NCBI GenBank assembly: GCA_963753905.1
Contig: CAVWDZ010000001.1
Location: forward strand, 1,426,001 to 1,490,000
Reading direction: 5' to 3'
DNA: 64,000 bases
From: Bog-756 sp963753905
GTDB taxonomy: Bacteria; Actinomycetota; Acidimicrobiia; Acidimicrobiales; RAAP-2
The notes below the pieces were generated by a model. It saw nothing but the letters and a program-made list of their open reading frames with translations. It did no database searches and was not told the DNA's origin. Position 1 is the stretch's first letter. Each line of letters opens with the position of its first letter. The translations under genes and the position numbers were made by a program. Shown one piece after another: positions 16,003-24,953 of this stretch.

Positions 16003-16785
16003 TCACCCTGGTGCCACCGTGCCTCCGCCGACCCCACCGCGTCCCCCGGGGGCCGCTGTCGGCACGGCCGCCGCCGCCAGGCCGCGGACCTCGTCGAGGG
16101 TGAGGGGCCGGTAGGAGCCCGGCGCCAGGGAGGGGTCGGCCAGCGGGCCGATCCGGGTGCGCACCAACCGGACCACCGGGTGGCCGATCGCCTCGCACAT
16201 GCGGCGGATCTGCCGGTTGCGACCCTCGTGGATCACCATCCGCATGAGCGAGGGGGTGACCACGGTGACCCGTGCCGGCGCGGTCCTCCCGTCGTCGAGC
16301 TCGACACCCTCGCGCAGTCGACGCACCTCGCCCGCCGTCGGATCTCCCTCGACCTGGACCAGGTACTCCTTGGGCACACCGAACGAGGGGTGGGTGAGAC
16401 GGTGGGTCAGTTCGCCGTCGTTGGTGAGGATCAACAGCCCCTCGGAGTCCATGTCGAGACGGCCGACCGGGTGGAGCCGCGGGGACGGCGGCAGGAGGGA
16501 GACCACGGTGGGCCGGTCGTGGGTGTCCTCGGCGGTGCTGACCACGCCGGCGGGCTTGTTGAGGAGGTAGTGCACGAGCCCGGGACGCACGGAGAGCGGG
16601 ACCCCGTCGAGCTCGACCAGGTCGACCTCGGTGTCGATCCTCCGGCCGAGCACCGGGATCCCGCCGTTGACCGTGACCCTGCCGGCGGTGATGAGGTCCT
16701 CGCAGACCCGGCGGGAGCCGATCCCGGCCCGGGCGAGCACCTTCTGGAGACGCTCCCCTCCGGCGAGCGGCGCCGGGTCAGCCAT
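16003..16785 (-). CDS. rluB: Large-subunit rRNA pseudouridine synthase, RluB/RsuA type
   Basis: 260 residues. An S4 RNA-binding domain at 12-55 (RLQKVLARAGIGSRRVCEDLI) precedes the pseudouridine synthase core. The catalytic aspartate is D111 in GRLDMDSEGLLILTNDG. YLLNKPAGVVST and HEGRNRQIRRM complete the family motifs. It isomerises a uridine of 23S rRNA. The last 30 residues are a glycine/proline-rich tail. It overlaps scpB by 8 bases; scpA-scpB-rluB is a widely conserved order. Confidence 0.94.
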   Translation of the reverse strand: MADPAPLAGGERLQKVLARAGIGSRRVCEDLITAGRVTVNGGIPVLGRRIDTEVDLVELDGVPLSVRPGLVHYLLNKPAGVVSTAEDTHDRPTVVSLLPPSPRLHPVGRLDMDSEGLLILTNDGELTHRLTHPSFGVPKEYLVQVEGDPTAGEVRRLREGVELDDGRTAPARVTVVTPSLMRMVIHEGRNRQIRRMCEAIGHPVVRLVRTRIGPLADPSLAPGSYRPLTLDEVRGLAAAAVPTAAPGGRGGVGGGTVAPG

Positions 16786-17347
16786 CCGCGGCCGGGCGCA
16801 TCTGCTCCTCGAGCTCCGCCAGCGCCTCGGGTCCGGGGAGCAGGTCCTCCACCGGCGGGAGCTGCTCGAGCCGGTCGAGGCCGAGGCGCTCCAGGAAGGC
16901 GTCGGTGGTCGCGTAGAGGACGGCCTGCCCCGGCCCGGGAGCCCGCCCCACCGGGGTGATGTACCCCCGGTGCTCGAGCAGGCGGACCACACCGTCCACG
17001 TTGACCCCCCGAAGGGCGGCGATCTGGGCACGGGAGACGGGCTGTTTGTACGCCACGATGGCCAGGGTCTCGAGGGCGGCGGCCGAGAGCCGGGAGGAGA
17101 CCCCGAAATTGGCGAAGCGCTCGACGTAGGGGGCGAGGTCCGGATGGGTCTGGATCCGCAGTCCCCCGGCGATCCGTGCCACCTCGAAGCCGCGACCCCC
17201 GTCCCGGCAGGACGCGATCAGCTCGTCACAGATCGGCTCGACCTGCTCGACCGGGAGCTCGAGCAGCTCGGCCAGCAACCCGGTCGGCACCGGCTCGACA
17301 GCGACGATCAGCACGGCCTCGACGGCCCGGGCCTCGGGCGAGAGCAC
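16778..17347 (-). CDS. scpB: Segregation and condensation protein B
   Basis: A 189-residue winged-helix kleisin-interacting subunit of the SMC-ScpAB condensin, acting in chromosome segregation. The tandem winged-helix body is recognisable from AVEAVLIVAVEPVP, LSAAALETLAIVAYKQPVSR and IAALRGVNVDGVVRLLEHRG. The GTG start is 2 bases after the scpA stop codon. The protein is of normal length and shows no anomalies. Confidence 0.95.
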   Translation of the reverse strand: MLSPEARAVEAVLIVAVEPVPTGLLAELLELPVEQVEPICDELIASCRDGGRGFEVARIAGGLRIQTHPDLAPYVERFANFGVSSRLSAAALETLAIVAYKQPVSRAQIAALRGVNVDGVVRLLEHRGYITPVGRAPGPGQAVLYATTDAFLERLGLDRLEQLPPVEDLLPGPEALAELEEQMRPAADG

Positions 17348-17349
17348 GC

Positions 17350-18150
17350 TCAGCCCTCGTACTCGTCGGTCTCGTCCATCCGGCCGGCCGGACCGCCGCC
17401 GACCATCACCGCCGTGGGCGCCCCGGGCACCCACTCGACGTCCAGATCGCCGAACGTGTGGCCCTGGTCGAGGGAGATCCGGCCCTGCTTGAACAGCTCG
17501 AGGAGGGCGAGGAACCGGACGATGATCTCGATCCGGGAGGTCAGGTGCCCGGTCAGTTCCCGGAAGGTGGACCGTCCCGTGCCCGGCAGGCGGACGGTCA
17601 GCTCGGCCACGGCGTCGGCGACGGTCACCGCGTCGACGGTCACGTGCTCGAGATCCACCGTCGGCGCGGGCCGCTCGCTCGTCGCACGCATGTAGGCCGC
17701 GGCCACCTGGTCGGCGGTCACCCCCTCCAGGAGGTCCGGGGCACGGATGATCAGGTCGGCGTCGAGCCCGGTGGTCCGGGGCACCGAGCGCGCCGCCTGC
17801 TCGATGAGCAGGGCGAACCCGTCGGCGGCCGCCGCGTAGGCCTGGCACTCGAGCAGCCGGGCCAGGAGCAGGTCGCGCTCCTCCCACCCGACCAGCTCCT
17901 CGTCGGGCTCGACGTCCCCGCTCCCCGGCAGAAGGCGCCGGGACTTGAGCTCGACGAGCAGGGCCGCCACCACCAGGAACTCGGAGAGGGCGGGAAGGTC
18001 GATCTCCTCCCACGACGCCACCTCGGCGACGAAGGCATCGACCACCTCGGCCAGCGGGATGTCGAAGATGTCCAGCTGGTGGTCAGTGACCAGCTGGAGG
18101 AGGACGTCGACCGGTCCCTCGAAGACAGGGGTACAGACGGTGGTGGCCAC
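17350..18150 (-). CDS. scpA: Segregation and condensation protein A
   Basis: A 266-residue kleisin of the SMC condensin complex. FEGPVDVLLQLVTDHQLDIFDIPLAEV is the N-terminal SMC-neck-binding region, EFLVVAALLVELKSRRLLP the family hallmark, and the C-terminal winged helix contains TVRFLALLELFKQGRISL-like residues. GTG 18150 is preceded by TATGGT with an 8-base spacer, so the operon promoter is leaderless. It is divergent from trpS with about 70 bases between the two starts. Confidence 0.94.
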   Translation of the reverse strand: MATTVCTPVFEGPVDVLLQLVTDHQLDIFDIPLAEVVDAFVAEVASWEEIDLPALSEFLVVAALLVELKSRRLLPGSGDVEPDEELVGWEERDLLLARLLECQAYAAAADGFALLIEQAARSVPRTTGLDADLIIRAPDLLEGVTADQVAAAYMRATSERPAPTVDLEHVTVDAVTVADAVAELTVRLPGTGRSTFRELTGHLTSRIEIIVRFLALLELFKQGRISLDQGHTFGDLDVEWVPGAPTAVMVGGGPAGRMDETDEYEG

Positions 18151-18158
18151 GGAAACCG

Positions 18159-18164
18159 ACCATA
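18159..18164 (-). promoter_or_regulatory. -10 box, promoter of scpA operon
   Basis: TATGGT on the minus strand, 8 bases before GTG 18150. Confidence 0.55.
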
Positions 18165-18205
18165 CCGGCTGCCGCCGGACTCACCGTGCACCCACGGGGG
18201 CGGCG

Positions 18206-18211
18206 TACGAT
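18206..18211 (+). promoter_or_regulatory. -10 box, promoter of trpS
   Basis: TACGAT on the plus strand, 9 bases before ATG 18221. It lies divergently from the scpA promoter. Confidence 0.55.
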
Positions 18212-18220
18212 GACGCCCTC

Positions 18221-19204
18221 ATGTCCCGAGTCCTCTCCGGCCTGCAACCCAGTGGCGATCTCCACCTGGGCAACTATCTGGGCGCCATCCGCAACTGGGT
18301 GGCCGACCAGGACGTCCACGACTCCTTCTACTGCATCGTCGACCTGCACGCCCTGACGCTGGACATCGACCCGGGCGAGCTGCGCTCCCGGACCTACGAG
18401 ACCGCGCTGGACCTCCTGGGCGCCGGCCTGGACCCGGAGCGTTGCACCCTGTTCGTGCAGAGCCACGTGCCCGAGCACCCCCGGATGTCGTGGCTGCTCG
18501 AGTGCCTCGCCACCATGGGCGAGCTCGGGCGGATGACCCAGTTCAAGGAGAAGAGCGCCGGCAAGGATTCGGTCCGGGTCGGCCTGTTCGCCTACCCGGT
18601 GCTCCAGGCGGCGGACATCCTGCTCTACGATGCCGAGCGGGTGCCGGTCGGTGACGACCAGCGTCAGCATCTCGAACTGGCGAGGGAGCTGGCCGTCCGC
18701 TTCAACCACCGGTTCGGGGACACCCTCGTGGTGCCCGAGGCGGCGATCCCCACGCTCGGTGCCCGGGTCATGGACCTCCAGCACCCGGAGCGCAAGATGT
18801 CCAAGTCGGTCAACTCGCCGCTCGGGACCGTGCTCATGTTCGACGAACCGTCCGAGATCGCCCGGAAGATCAAGAAGGCCGTCACCGACACCGACGGTGC
18901 GGTGCGCTACGACCCCGAGGCCAAGCCGGGGCTGGCCAACCTCCTCGACCTCCTGGCGGTGGCCACCGGCCGGACACCGCGCGAGGTGGCGGTCTCCTAC
19001 CAGCGGTACGGCGACCTCAAAGCCGACACTGCGGACGCGCTCATCGAACTGCTGGCGCCGCTCCGTGAGCGCCGGGCGGCCCTCGCCTCCGATCCCGTAG
19101 CCGTCCACGCCCATCTGGCCCGCGGTGCCGAGAAGGCAGGCGAGATCGCTTCGGCGACCTACACCCGCTCTGCCGACGCGGTCGGGCTGCTCGCTCCGGG
19201 CTGA
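18221..19204 (+). CDS. trpS: Tryptophanyl-tRNA synthetase
   Basis: A 327-residue class I aminoacyl-tRNA synthetase charging tRNA-Trp. The HIGH-like motif is HLGN (15-18) in PSGDLHLGNYLG, and KMSKS is at 192-196. GDDQRQHLELAREL and YPVLQAADILLYD are typical TrpRS segments. The length is standard. There is no Shine-Dalgarno sequence, and the -10 box close to ATG suggests leaderless translation. The 58 bases after the stop lead to a hairpin that may end the transcript before the GT87 gene. Confidence 0.97.
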   Translation: MSRVLSGLQPSGDLHLGNYLGAIRNWVADQDVHDSFYCIVDLHALTLDIDPGELRSRTYETALDLLGAGLDPERCTLFVQSHVPEHPRMSWLLECLATMGELGRMTQFKEKSAGKDSVRVGLFAYPVLQAADILLYDAERVPVGDDQRQHLELARELAVRFNHRFGDTLVVPEAAIPTLGARVMDLQHPERKMSKSVNSPLGTVLMFDEPSEIARKIKKAVTDTDGAVRYDPEAKPGLANLLDLLAVATGRTPREVAVSYQRYGDLKADTADALIELLAPLRERRAALASDPVAVHAHLARGAEKAGEIASATYTRSADAVGLLAPG

Positions 19205-19261
19205 GGACTCCGTCGGCATCGTCGCGTGCTGTGCCCAGACCGGGCCAGAGTCGTTCGCCGT

Positions 19262-19290
19262 CATCGTCGTGGCGTCGGTCGACGACGATG
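19262..19290 (+). terminator. Hairpin downstream of trpS
   Basis: CATCGTCGT (19262-19270) pairs perfectly with ACGACGATG (19282-19290) across an 11-base loop. There is no T-run, so it would be an atypical terminator. Confidence 0.3.
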
Positions 19291-19363
19291 TACTGACGAG
19301 AATCGGAGCGACGGGCGGGCCTCACGGACGAGGGGCTGTCGCCTGGCACAAAGGAGCGCGGTC

Positions 19364-19369
19364 TACCAT
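19364..19369 (+). promoter_or_regulatory. -10 box, promoter of GT87 gene
   Basis: TACCAT on the plus strand, 8 bases before ATG 19378. The AAGGAG further upstream (about 22 bases away) is too distant to serve as a ribosome binding site. Confidence 0.5.
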
Positions 19370-19377
19370 CGGACCTG

Positions 19378-20673
19378 ATGTCAACGGCGCTCGTGCCCCA
19401 GGCACCCCCATCGCAGACTCACGAGGTTCGACCCCGGTGGAACGTGGCCCTGTGGACGGTCGGCGCGGTGTCGGCGGCTCTGGCATCGGCCGGCGGAATA
19501 GGGCTGGCGGTGAACCGGCTCCAGCTGGACATGGCCGTCTATCTGATGGGCGGGCGCAACCTCGTCGACGGTCGGCTCTACCTGGTCGGACTCCCCAATC
19601 CCCCGCATCTGCCCTTTACCTACCCGCCATTCGCCGCCCTGGTGTTCGCGCCACTGTCGGCCCTCCCGGAGAACTGGGCCCAGGTCATCTGGGCGGTGAT
19701 CAACATGCTCGCCCTGTTCTCTCTCGTGCTTCTCTCGCTCCGGGCCGCCCTTCCCGCACTCGGACGCCACCGACTCATCCAGTGGTCTCTGGTCCTGATG
19801 GGACCCGCCTACATCATGGAGCCGGTCCGGCTGACCTTGAGCTTCGGCCAGGTCAACATCGTGTTGGCGGCCATGGTGCTGGGCGACCTCACGGTGCGCT
19901 GGCAATTCGGCAAATGGACCCTCCCCCGTGGCCTCCTGATCGGCATCGCGGCATCGATCAAACTGGTGCCGTTGGTCTTCGTGCCCTACCTGTTCGTGAC
20001 CCGCCAGACACGTGCCGCCTGGGTTGCGCTGGGCACCTTCGCGGTGTGCTCGCTCTTGACCGCGACCACCGACCCGGCCGCGTCGTGGTCCTACTTCACG
20101 AAGTACGCAGCCGATGCCAAACGGGTGGGTGGGGTCTTCTACATCAGCAACCAGAGCCTGCGGGCCGTCGCTGATCGGCTCGACCACCGCGTGGTATCGA
20201 CAGGGCTGATCACCGTGGCGAGCGTGGGAGTGGTCATCGGCGGCATCGCCCTGGCGGTCTGGGCGTTCCGGTCGTCCTCGCCATTCCTCGGGGCGCTCGT
20301 CTGCGCCAGCACCGGCCTCCTGGCCTCCCCGATCACGTGGGCCCACCACCTGGTCTGGGTGGTGCCGATCCTCATCTGGTTGGCTTGTGCGCCCGACAGG
20401 CCCCGCGGCGGTCCGATCTGGGCCGCGGCCGGGGCCGCACTCTTCTCTTGGGCTCCGATCTGGAAGGTACCCAGCGGCGGCAACAAGGAGCTGGCGGAGC
20501 ACGGGTGGCAACTGCTGGAGGGGAACGCCTACTTCGTAGCCACCGTGGCGTTCATGGTGGGGGTGGCGGTGATGCTGTGGCTGCGACGCGCAGGAACTCG
20601 CTCTACCGCTCGCGCGGTGCCCGGGCCGAAGGTCGCCCGCGCACAGCCCACGGCCGGGGTGGTCGCGGACTAG
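19378..20673 (+). CDS. GT87 (DUF2029) polyprenol-dependent mannosyltransferase-like membrane protein
   Basis: A 431-residue multi-span membrane protein of the GT-C fold. An early acidic residue follows the first helix (RLQLDMAVYLMGGRNLVDG), then LPFTYPPFAALVFAPLS, and SFGQVNIVLAAMVLGDL, which together define DUF2029/GT87. IAASIKLVPLVFVPYL and ITWAHHLVWVVP are further family segments. Members transfer mannose from polyprenyl phosphate mannose onto lipomannan-type or other envelope glycans on the outer face; the acceptor here is unknown. It is read convergently with the PIG-V-like gene and has its own promoter. Confidence 0.87.
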   Translation: MSTALVPQAPPSQTHEVRPRWNVALWTVGAVSAALASAGGIGLAVNRLQLDMAVYLMGGRNLVDGRLYLVGLPNPPHLPFTYPPFAALVFAPLSALPENWAQVIWAVINMLALFSLVLLSLRAALPALGRHRLIQWSLVLMGPAYIMEPVRLTLSFGQVNIVLAAMVLGDLTVRWQFGKWTLPRGLLIGIAASIKLVPLVFVPYLFVTRQTRAAWVALGTFAVCSLLTATTDPAASWSYFTKYAADAKRVGGVFYISNQSLRAVADRLDHRVVSTGLITVASVGVVIGGIALAVWAFRSSSPFLGALVCASTGLLASPITWAHHLVWVVPILIWLACAPDRPRGGPIWAAAGAALFSWAPIWKVPSGGNKELAEHGWQLLEGNAYFVATVAFMVGVAVMLWLRRAGTRSTARAVPGPKVARAQPTAGVVAD

Positions 20674-20676
20674 GTG

Positions 20677-20701
20677 AGGGCCGGGCAGACAGGCAGGCCC
20701 T
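20677..20701. terminator. Weak hairpin between convergent transferase genes
   Basis: AGGGCC (20677-20682) pairs with GGCCCT (20696-20701) around a 13-base loop between two convergent stop codons. It may work in both directions but has no T-run. Confidence 0.25.
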
Positions 20702-20719
20702 GTCGGCTGCCGCCGAAGA

Positions 20720-21991
20720 TCACGGGAACACCGCGGTCGAGCCGAGCTCGAGGACGGTCATTGCGGTGAGCAGCAGTGCGCTCAGCACCACCGCCCCGAT
20801 GTAGACGCGTCCTCGAAGCCGGGTTCCATAGGCCAGGACGAGGGGAAAGGCCAACATGACGAAGCGCGGCCGCAACCCGACCGGCGAGGACACTGCCGCC
20901 ATGAGGGCGGCAGTCAGTCCGTAGATCAGGACGGGTGCCGGCTGGGGCTCGCGGATAGCCAGGATGGCACCGATCAACGCCAGCACCGTGCCTGCGATGA
21001 GGATCTGACCGGTCTCGGTCGGGGCCAACGGATCGAGGACGAAGGTGGCGACGACATGGATCGGGTAGAGGACGGACGGGCCGCTCTTCCACCCTCCTTG
21101 TTCGGTGAGTCGCCACGCCGAGAGGGTCCCGGTGTGCACCCAGAGCCAGGCCATGTAGGCGATGAAACCCAGCGGTGCGAGGACCGGGGCGACCAGTGCC
21201 CGCCAGGCCCTCCGGCGGAGGACTTCGCGCCCCGCACACCACGCGCAACTCACCACGAAGGCAAGCGCAATGGGCGACGCCGCCGTTGCCACGAGACCCA
21301 GGAGGCCGGCCAACCACCACTGGCGGCGGAGCAGCGCCAGGAGCCCGAAGGCCACGCACGTGATGACGATGCCCTCGGCATAGACCAGACTGAACACGAA
21401 CGTACCCGGGAACACCGCAAACAGCAACGTGGCCCGGGTGGCGTGTCGGCTGTCGTAGTAGTAGCGGACGAGCATGCCGACGGCGACCACCGCAGTCAGT
21501 CCCGTCACCCCGCTGATCACAAGGCCGACGACCAGCGGAGAGAGGTGGGTGAGGTCGGTGAGCCAGCGGATGGCGAGGGAGAGCGCAGGAAAGAAGGCGG
21601 TGGTGTTTCTGGCCACGTGGCCGTGCACCATCGGCAGGTGGCTCGGCCATCCGTGAAGGGCCCCACGGATGAACCACTGGCCGTCCCAGATGACGAGGTC
21701 GGCGCTCAACGACTTGTGGGTGAAGGTGTCGACGGCAGCCGCCCCGGCAACCGTCGCGCCGCGGGCTACCAGGTAAGCGAGCACGGGCCAGAACAGGAAC
21801 CACTGGCGGATCCCCTTTTCGGCGGTGTCGTCCGGACTCGGCTCCGGCGTGGGCGGGCCGGCATCGATCACCGCGACGGACGCTGACGGGGCCGGCCCGT
21901 TGCGTCCGTCGGTTTCGGGAACCGCGGCAGCCGCGATCCCGGAGTCGGTTCGTGACCCAGTTCGCGCATCCACTGTCGACTCAGGCTGCAT
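20720..21991 (-). CDS. PIG-V-like (GPI mannosyltransferase II family) membrane glycosyltransferase
   Basis: About 423 residues. A proline-rich cytosolic leader precedes roughly ten hydrophobic spans. The first loop carries IWDGQWFIRGALHGWPS and NTTAFFPALSLAIRWLTD, matching the WDG...FFPLYP signature of the PIG-V/Mannosyl_trans2 family. In bacteria such proteins are predicted polyprenol-phosphate-sugar transferases of the envelope. ATG 21991 is chosen because it lies next to the MptB-like stop codon (11-base overlap), giving translational coupling. It is the last gene of the minus-strand envelope run. Confidence 0.82.
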   Translation of the reverse strand: MQPESTVDARTGSRTDSGIAAAAVPETDGRNGPAPSASVAVIDAGPPTPEPSPDDTAEKGIRQWFLFWPVLAYLVARGATVAGAAAVDTFTHKSLSADLVIWDGQWFIRGALHGWPSHLPMVHGHVARNTTAFFPALSLAIRWLTDLTHLSPLVVGLVISGVTGLTAVVAVGMLVRYYYDSRHATRATLLFAVFPGTFVFSLVYAEGIVITCVAFGLLALLRRQWWLAGLLGLVATAASPIALAFVVSCAWCAGREVLRRRAWRALVAPVLAPLGFIAYMAWLWVHTGTLSAWRLTEQGGWKSGPSVLYPIHVVATFVLDPLAPTETGQILIAGTVLALIGAILAIREPQPAPVLIYGLTAALMAAVSSPVGLRPRFVMLAFPLVLAYGTRLRGRVYIGAVVLSALLLTAMTVLELGSTAVFP

Positions 21992-23438
21992 AGCCGCGCA
22001 CCACCTGTTGCCAATGTCGATCCCAGACCAGCCAGCCACACGCCCCGAGCAGGACGGGGACGATCACGAAGTACGCCTTACCGCTGAGCATGGGCGCACC
22101 CCCCGGGCCGACCACCAGCATGGAGAGACCTGCCACGGCGGCGAGGACCTTCGACCGCTGGGCGGAAGTCGCCGCCAGGATGGCGATCCCCCACATGAGG
22201 TACCAGGGCCACAGCGTGGGGCTGCCCACCACGATGAGCACCAAGGTCAGTCCGAGCACCCGGACCATGTCGAGCCGGTGGGCGTTGAACACCAGCCAGA
22301 CGGCACCTGTCACCGCGGCGAGCTCGCACACCAGCTGGGTGGCCGTCACCGTGGGGCTCAACGCCACAGGCACCCCGACGGAGTGCAGGACGGCATGGAC
22401 AAAGGCTCCGAGCGCCACGGCGGGTGTCGAGAGCACCCGCAGCTCGGTCGGGACATGGAGTGCGGTGGGTCCGAGCCAGGTCCACCCGAAGCCGGCGGCA
22501 GCCGTGATCGCAACCACGACGACCACCGGGACCACGACGGCCTCGATCACGACTCGCCACCGTCGGTCGCCGGTGCTCGAACGGAACTGATCCACCGCGA
22601 TGAACACGATGGCCGCGGCCGCAGGGATCTTGATGGTGGCGGCGAGCGCGATGAGGGCCACTCCCACCGCCAGGCGCCCCTCCAGGGCGAGCGTCAGGCC
22701 GGCGAGCAGGAGACCGACCATCAGTGCATCGTTGTGCCCGGAGGCGATGAAGCTGAGCAGGGCCAGCGGGCTGAGTGCGCCGAGCCACAGGGCGAGCCCC
22801 GGGTCGGTGCCGAGCCGGCGCGACAGGCGCGGCAGCGACACCATGATCATCGCCACGCCGATCAATTCGACCACACGGAACACCAACACCTGGGCGATCA
22901 GGGAGGCACCGGCCACACCGACCGCTGCCCGGCTCACACTGACGAACAACGGTCCGTACGGTGACGCGGTATTCCGCCACACCTGGGCGATCGACGCCAG
23001 GAGCGGGGCATCACCGAGTCTCGAGGGTGGAACCGAATAGGGGTTGAGGCCGTGGTGGGCCAGGAGGCCCTGGCCGATGTAGCTGTAGATGTCACGACTG
23101 AAGACCGGGGGACCGACCAGCAGGGGAAGGCCCCACAGCACGAGGATCACCCACGACAGGCGGACCGTGAGCCTTCCCGCGCGGGCGTGGTAACCGACGC
23201 CGATCCACCCGCTGATGAGCAGGATCACGGCCGCGTAATACCCGAGTTGGGCCGCAGTGGACACTCCCCCGGGCACGTCGAACCACCAACGGTTGTTGCC
23301 CGGTCGGGGAATGGCTCCGATGCGAGTCCCGAGGACGGCCACCCCGATCGAACCGACGACGCCGACACCGATCCAGAGGCTGATCGACTGGTCCACCCGG
23401 TTCAGTCGGGTTGCTTGCACCGCGGTGGGCGCTCCCAC
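21981..23438 (-). CDS. MptB-like alpha-(1,6)-mannosyltransferase
   Basis: About 485 residues with 12-13 hydrophobic spans. SRDIYSYIGQGLLAHHGLNPYS is the hallmark loop of MptA/MptB polyprenol-phosphomannose transferases, with the DxY acidic residue. ASGHNDALMVGLLLAGL and SPTLWPWYLMWGIAIL follow. In mycobacteria and corynebacteria these enzymes elongate the alpha-1,6-mannan core of lipomannan. GTG 23438 is selected because AAGGAG lies 4 bases upstream; an earlier in-frame start at 23504 lacks such a site. It lies between a GT87 gene and the PIG-V-like gene on the same strand. Confidence 0.88.
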   Translation of the reverse strand: MGAPTAVQATRLNRVDQSISLWIGVGVVGSIGVAVLGTRIGAIPRPGNNRWWFDVPGGVSTAAQLGYYAAVILLISGWIGVGYHARAGRLTVRLSWVILVLWGLPLLVGPPVFSRDIYSYIGQGLLAHHGLNPYSVPPSRLGDAPLLASIAQVWRNTASPYGPLFVSVSRAAVGVAGASLIAQVLVFRVVELIGVAMIMVSLPRLSRRLGTDPGLALWLGALSPLALLSFIASGHNDALMVGLLLAGLTLALEGRLAVGVALIALAATIKIPAAAAIVFIAVDQFRSSTGDRRWRVVIEAVVVPVVVVVAITAAAGFGWTWLGPTALHVPTELRVLSTPAVALGAFVHAVLHSVGVPVALSPTVTATQLVCELAAVTGAVWLVFNAHRLDMVRVLGLTLVLIVVGSPTLWPWYLMWGIAILAATSAQRSKVLAAVAGLSMLVVGPGGAPMLSGKAYFVIVPVLLGACGWLVWDRHWQQVVRGYAA

Positions 23439-23540
23439 ATGGCTCCTTGTTGTCGTCCCACCCCACAGAATTGTCCCGCGGAACGATACCGCCCGAACGG
23501 TCATCTCGTGGAGTCGGCTCTTGGTCTCGCTCGGGAACGA

Positions 23541-24746
23541 TCAGGGCGGGGAGACCGGGGCCGGGCTCGATCCGCGATGATCGAGCCGACCCAGAGGGCC
23601 GACACGGAGTACCCCCTCGGCGGCCGCCCACAGGACGAGCACGACTGCACCACCCAGTACCAAGGCATTGCTCCCGAGGTAGGAGAGAGGGACATCCCGA
23701 ATCCACAGATAGGGCGCCGCCACGGCGAGAGCGACCAGGACCAGCAGAGCTGTGGCCACGCCCCGGCGGACCGCCCACAGGTCCACGACCACGATCGGAG
23801 CCAGCACCAACCACACCCAGTGGTGCGACCACGAGACCGGGCTCACCAGAAGCTCGGTGAGAGCGAGGACCATGATCGCGTCCGCAGTCCGGGAGTGCGC
23901 AACAAGGCGCCGGGTGAGCGAGAAACCCAAGAACAGGGTGCACGCTGAGAGGACCGCCCAGACCGCGGTACCCGTGAGACCTCCGCTGAAGGGGACCCGG
24001 TGCACCATTCCGTTCCACGACTGATTGCTCACCACGCCGAGTGCGCCGGTGCGGCTCGCGTCGGTGACCTGGTGGAACCAATAGCGGGCCGAGTCCGCGG
24101 GCAGGATGGACCACGACACCCCGGTGACGACGATGAAGGCGCCGATGCCGCGAAACAGCGAGCGCCGGTCCCGTTCGGCCACGAAGGAGAAGAGGAAGAT
24201 GAGCGGAGTGAGTTTGATCGCGGCGGCAACACCGACCAGGACACCTCTCCAGGGTGGGCGCACCCAGGTGAGGTCGGCCACGATCATGAGCATGAGGATG
24301 AGATTGATCTGCCCGTAGTCGAAGTTGCTGCGGACCGGTTCGAGGGCCAGCGAGCCCACGCCGCAGAGCAGCCCGGCGACCGCCCAGGAACGACCCGATG
24401 TCAGGGCGAACGTGGTCCGGAGGAGAAGGAACGCCGCGGTGACCATCGATGCCGCACTGAGCAGCCACCACCCGGTCTCGATGAGACCGAGTCGACCGAA
24501 GGTCAGTGGACTGAGCACCAGCAATGCGAACGGGGTGTAGGTGAAGGGCAGGTGGTTCGCCGTGAAATACGTCGTGAACGGCGATCCACCGTGGTAGAGG
24601 GCGTTCCCGGCTGCCCGGTAGACCCGGAGGTCGAGGTGCCATGATGCGCCGAAGTGGAGCATGTACGCACCCGAGAGGAGCCAGATGGTGATGGCGGTGA
24701 CGGCGATGCACCAGGTCGGTGCGCGAAGCACTGATCCGAAGCGCAT
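23541..24746 (-). CDS. GT87 (DUF2029) mannosyltransferase-like membrane protein
   Basis: A 401-residue paralogue in type of the GT87 protein at 19.4 kb. HLDLRVYRAAGNALYHGGSPF, LPFTYTPFALLVLSPL, NFDYGQINLILMLMIVADL and VSWSHHWVWLVL are the family landmarks. It has about ten membrane spans, with an extracytoplasmic loop carrying the catalytic aspartate after span one. It probably uses polyprenyl-phosphate-mannose. GGAGGG lies about 9 bases before ATG. It sits upstream of the MptB-like gene with a 102-base gap. Confidence 0.86.
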   Translation of the reverse strand: MRFGSVLRAPTWCIAVTAITIWLLSGAYMLHFGASWHLDLRVYRAAGNALYHGGSPFTTYFTANHLPFTYTPFALLVLSPLTFGRLGLIETGWWLLSAASMVTAAFLLLRTTFALTSGRSWAVAGLLCGVGSLALEPVRSNFDYGQINLILMLMIVADLTWVRPPWRGVLVGVAAAIKLTPLIFLFSFVAERDRRSLFRGIGAFIVVTGVSWSILPADSARYWFHQVTDASRTGALGVVSNQSWNGMVHRVPFSGGLTGTAVWAVLSACTLFLGFSLTRRLVAHSRTADAIMVLALTELLVSPVSWSHHWVWLVLAPIVVVDLWAVRRGVATALLVLVALAVAAPYLWIRDVPLSYLGSNALVLGGAVVLVLWAAAEGVLRVGPLGRLDHRGSSPAPVSPP

Positions 24747-24953
24747 CAGTCAGTTCCCTCCGTCCCCTGCACGGATGCGTGCTCTGGCCAAGGCCTTCCC
24801 CGCGCTGTAATCGATCGTGGTCCCAATGGTCGTATCGGTCACTTCTGGAACGTCGCAAACGGAAGGGTCATCGACCAGAACGCGTCGCTCACTGTACCAA
24901 CCGGCAACGTCGAGTCGGTGCTGGGACCGGAATGGGTGATCGCTCCGCCGGTA

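Noticed and set aside
24747..24953. In-frame continuation after the YfhO stop codon (about 67 codons to the next stop)
   Set aside because: It has lower third-position GC than its neighbours and no motif. A random open stretch is likely, and the next gene has its own ribosome binding site.
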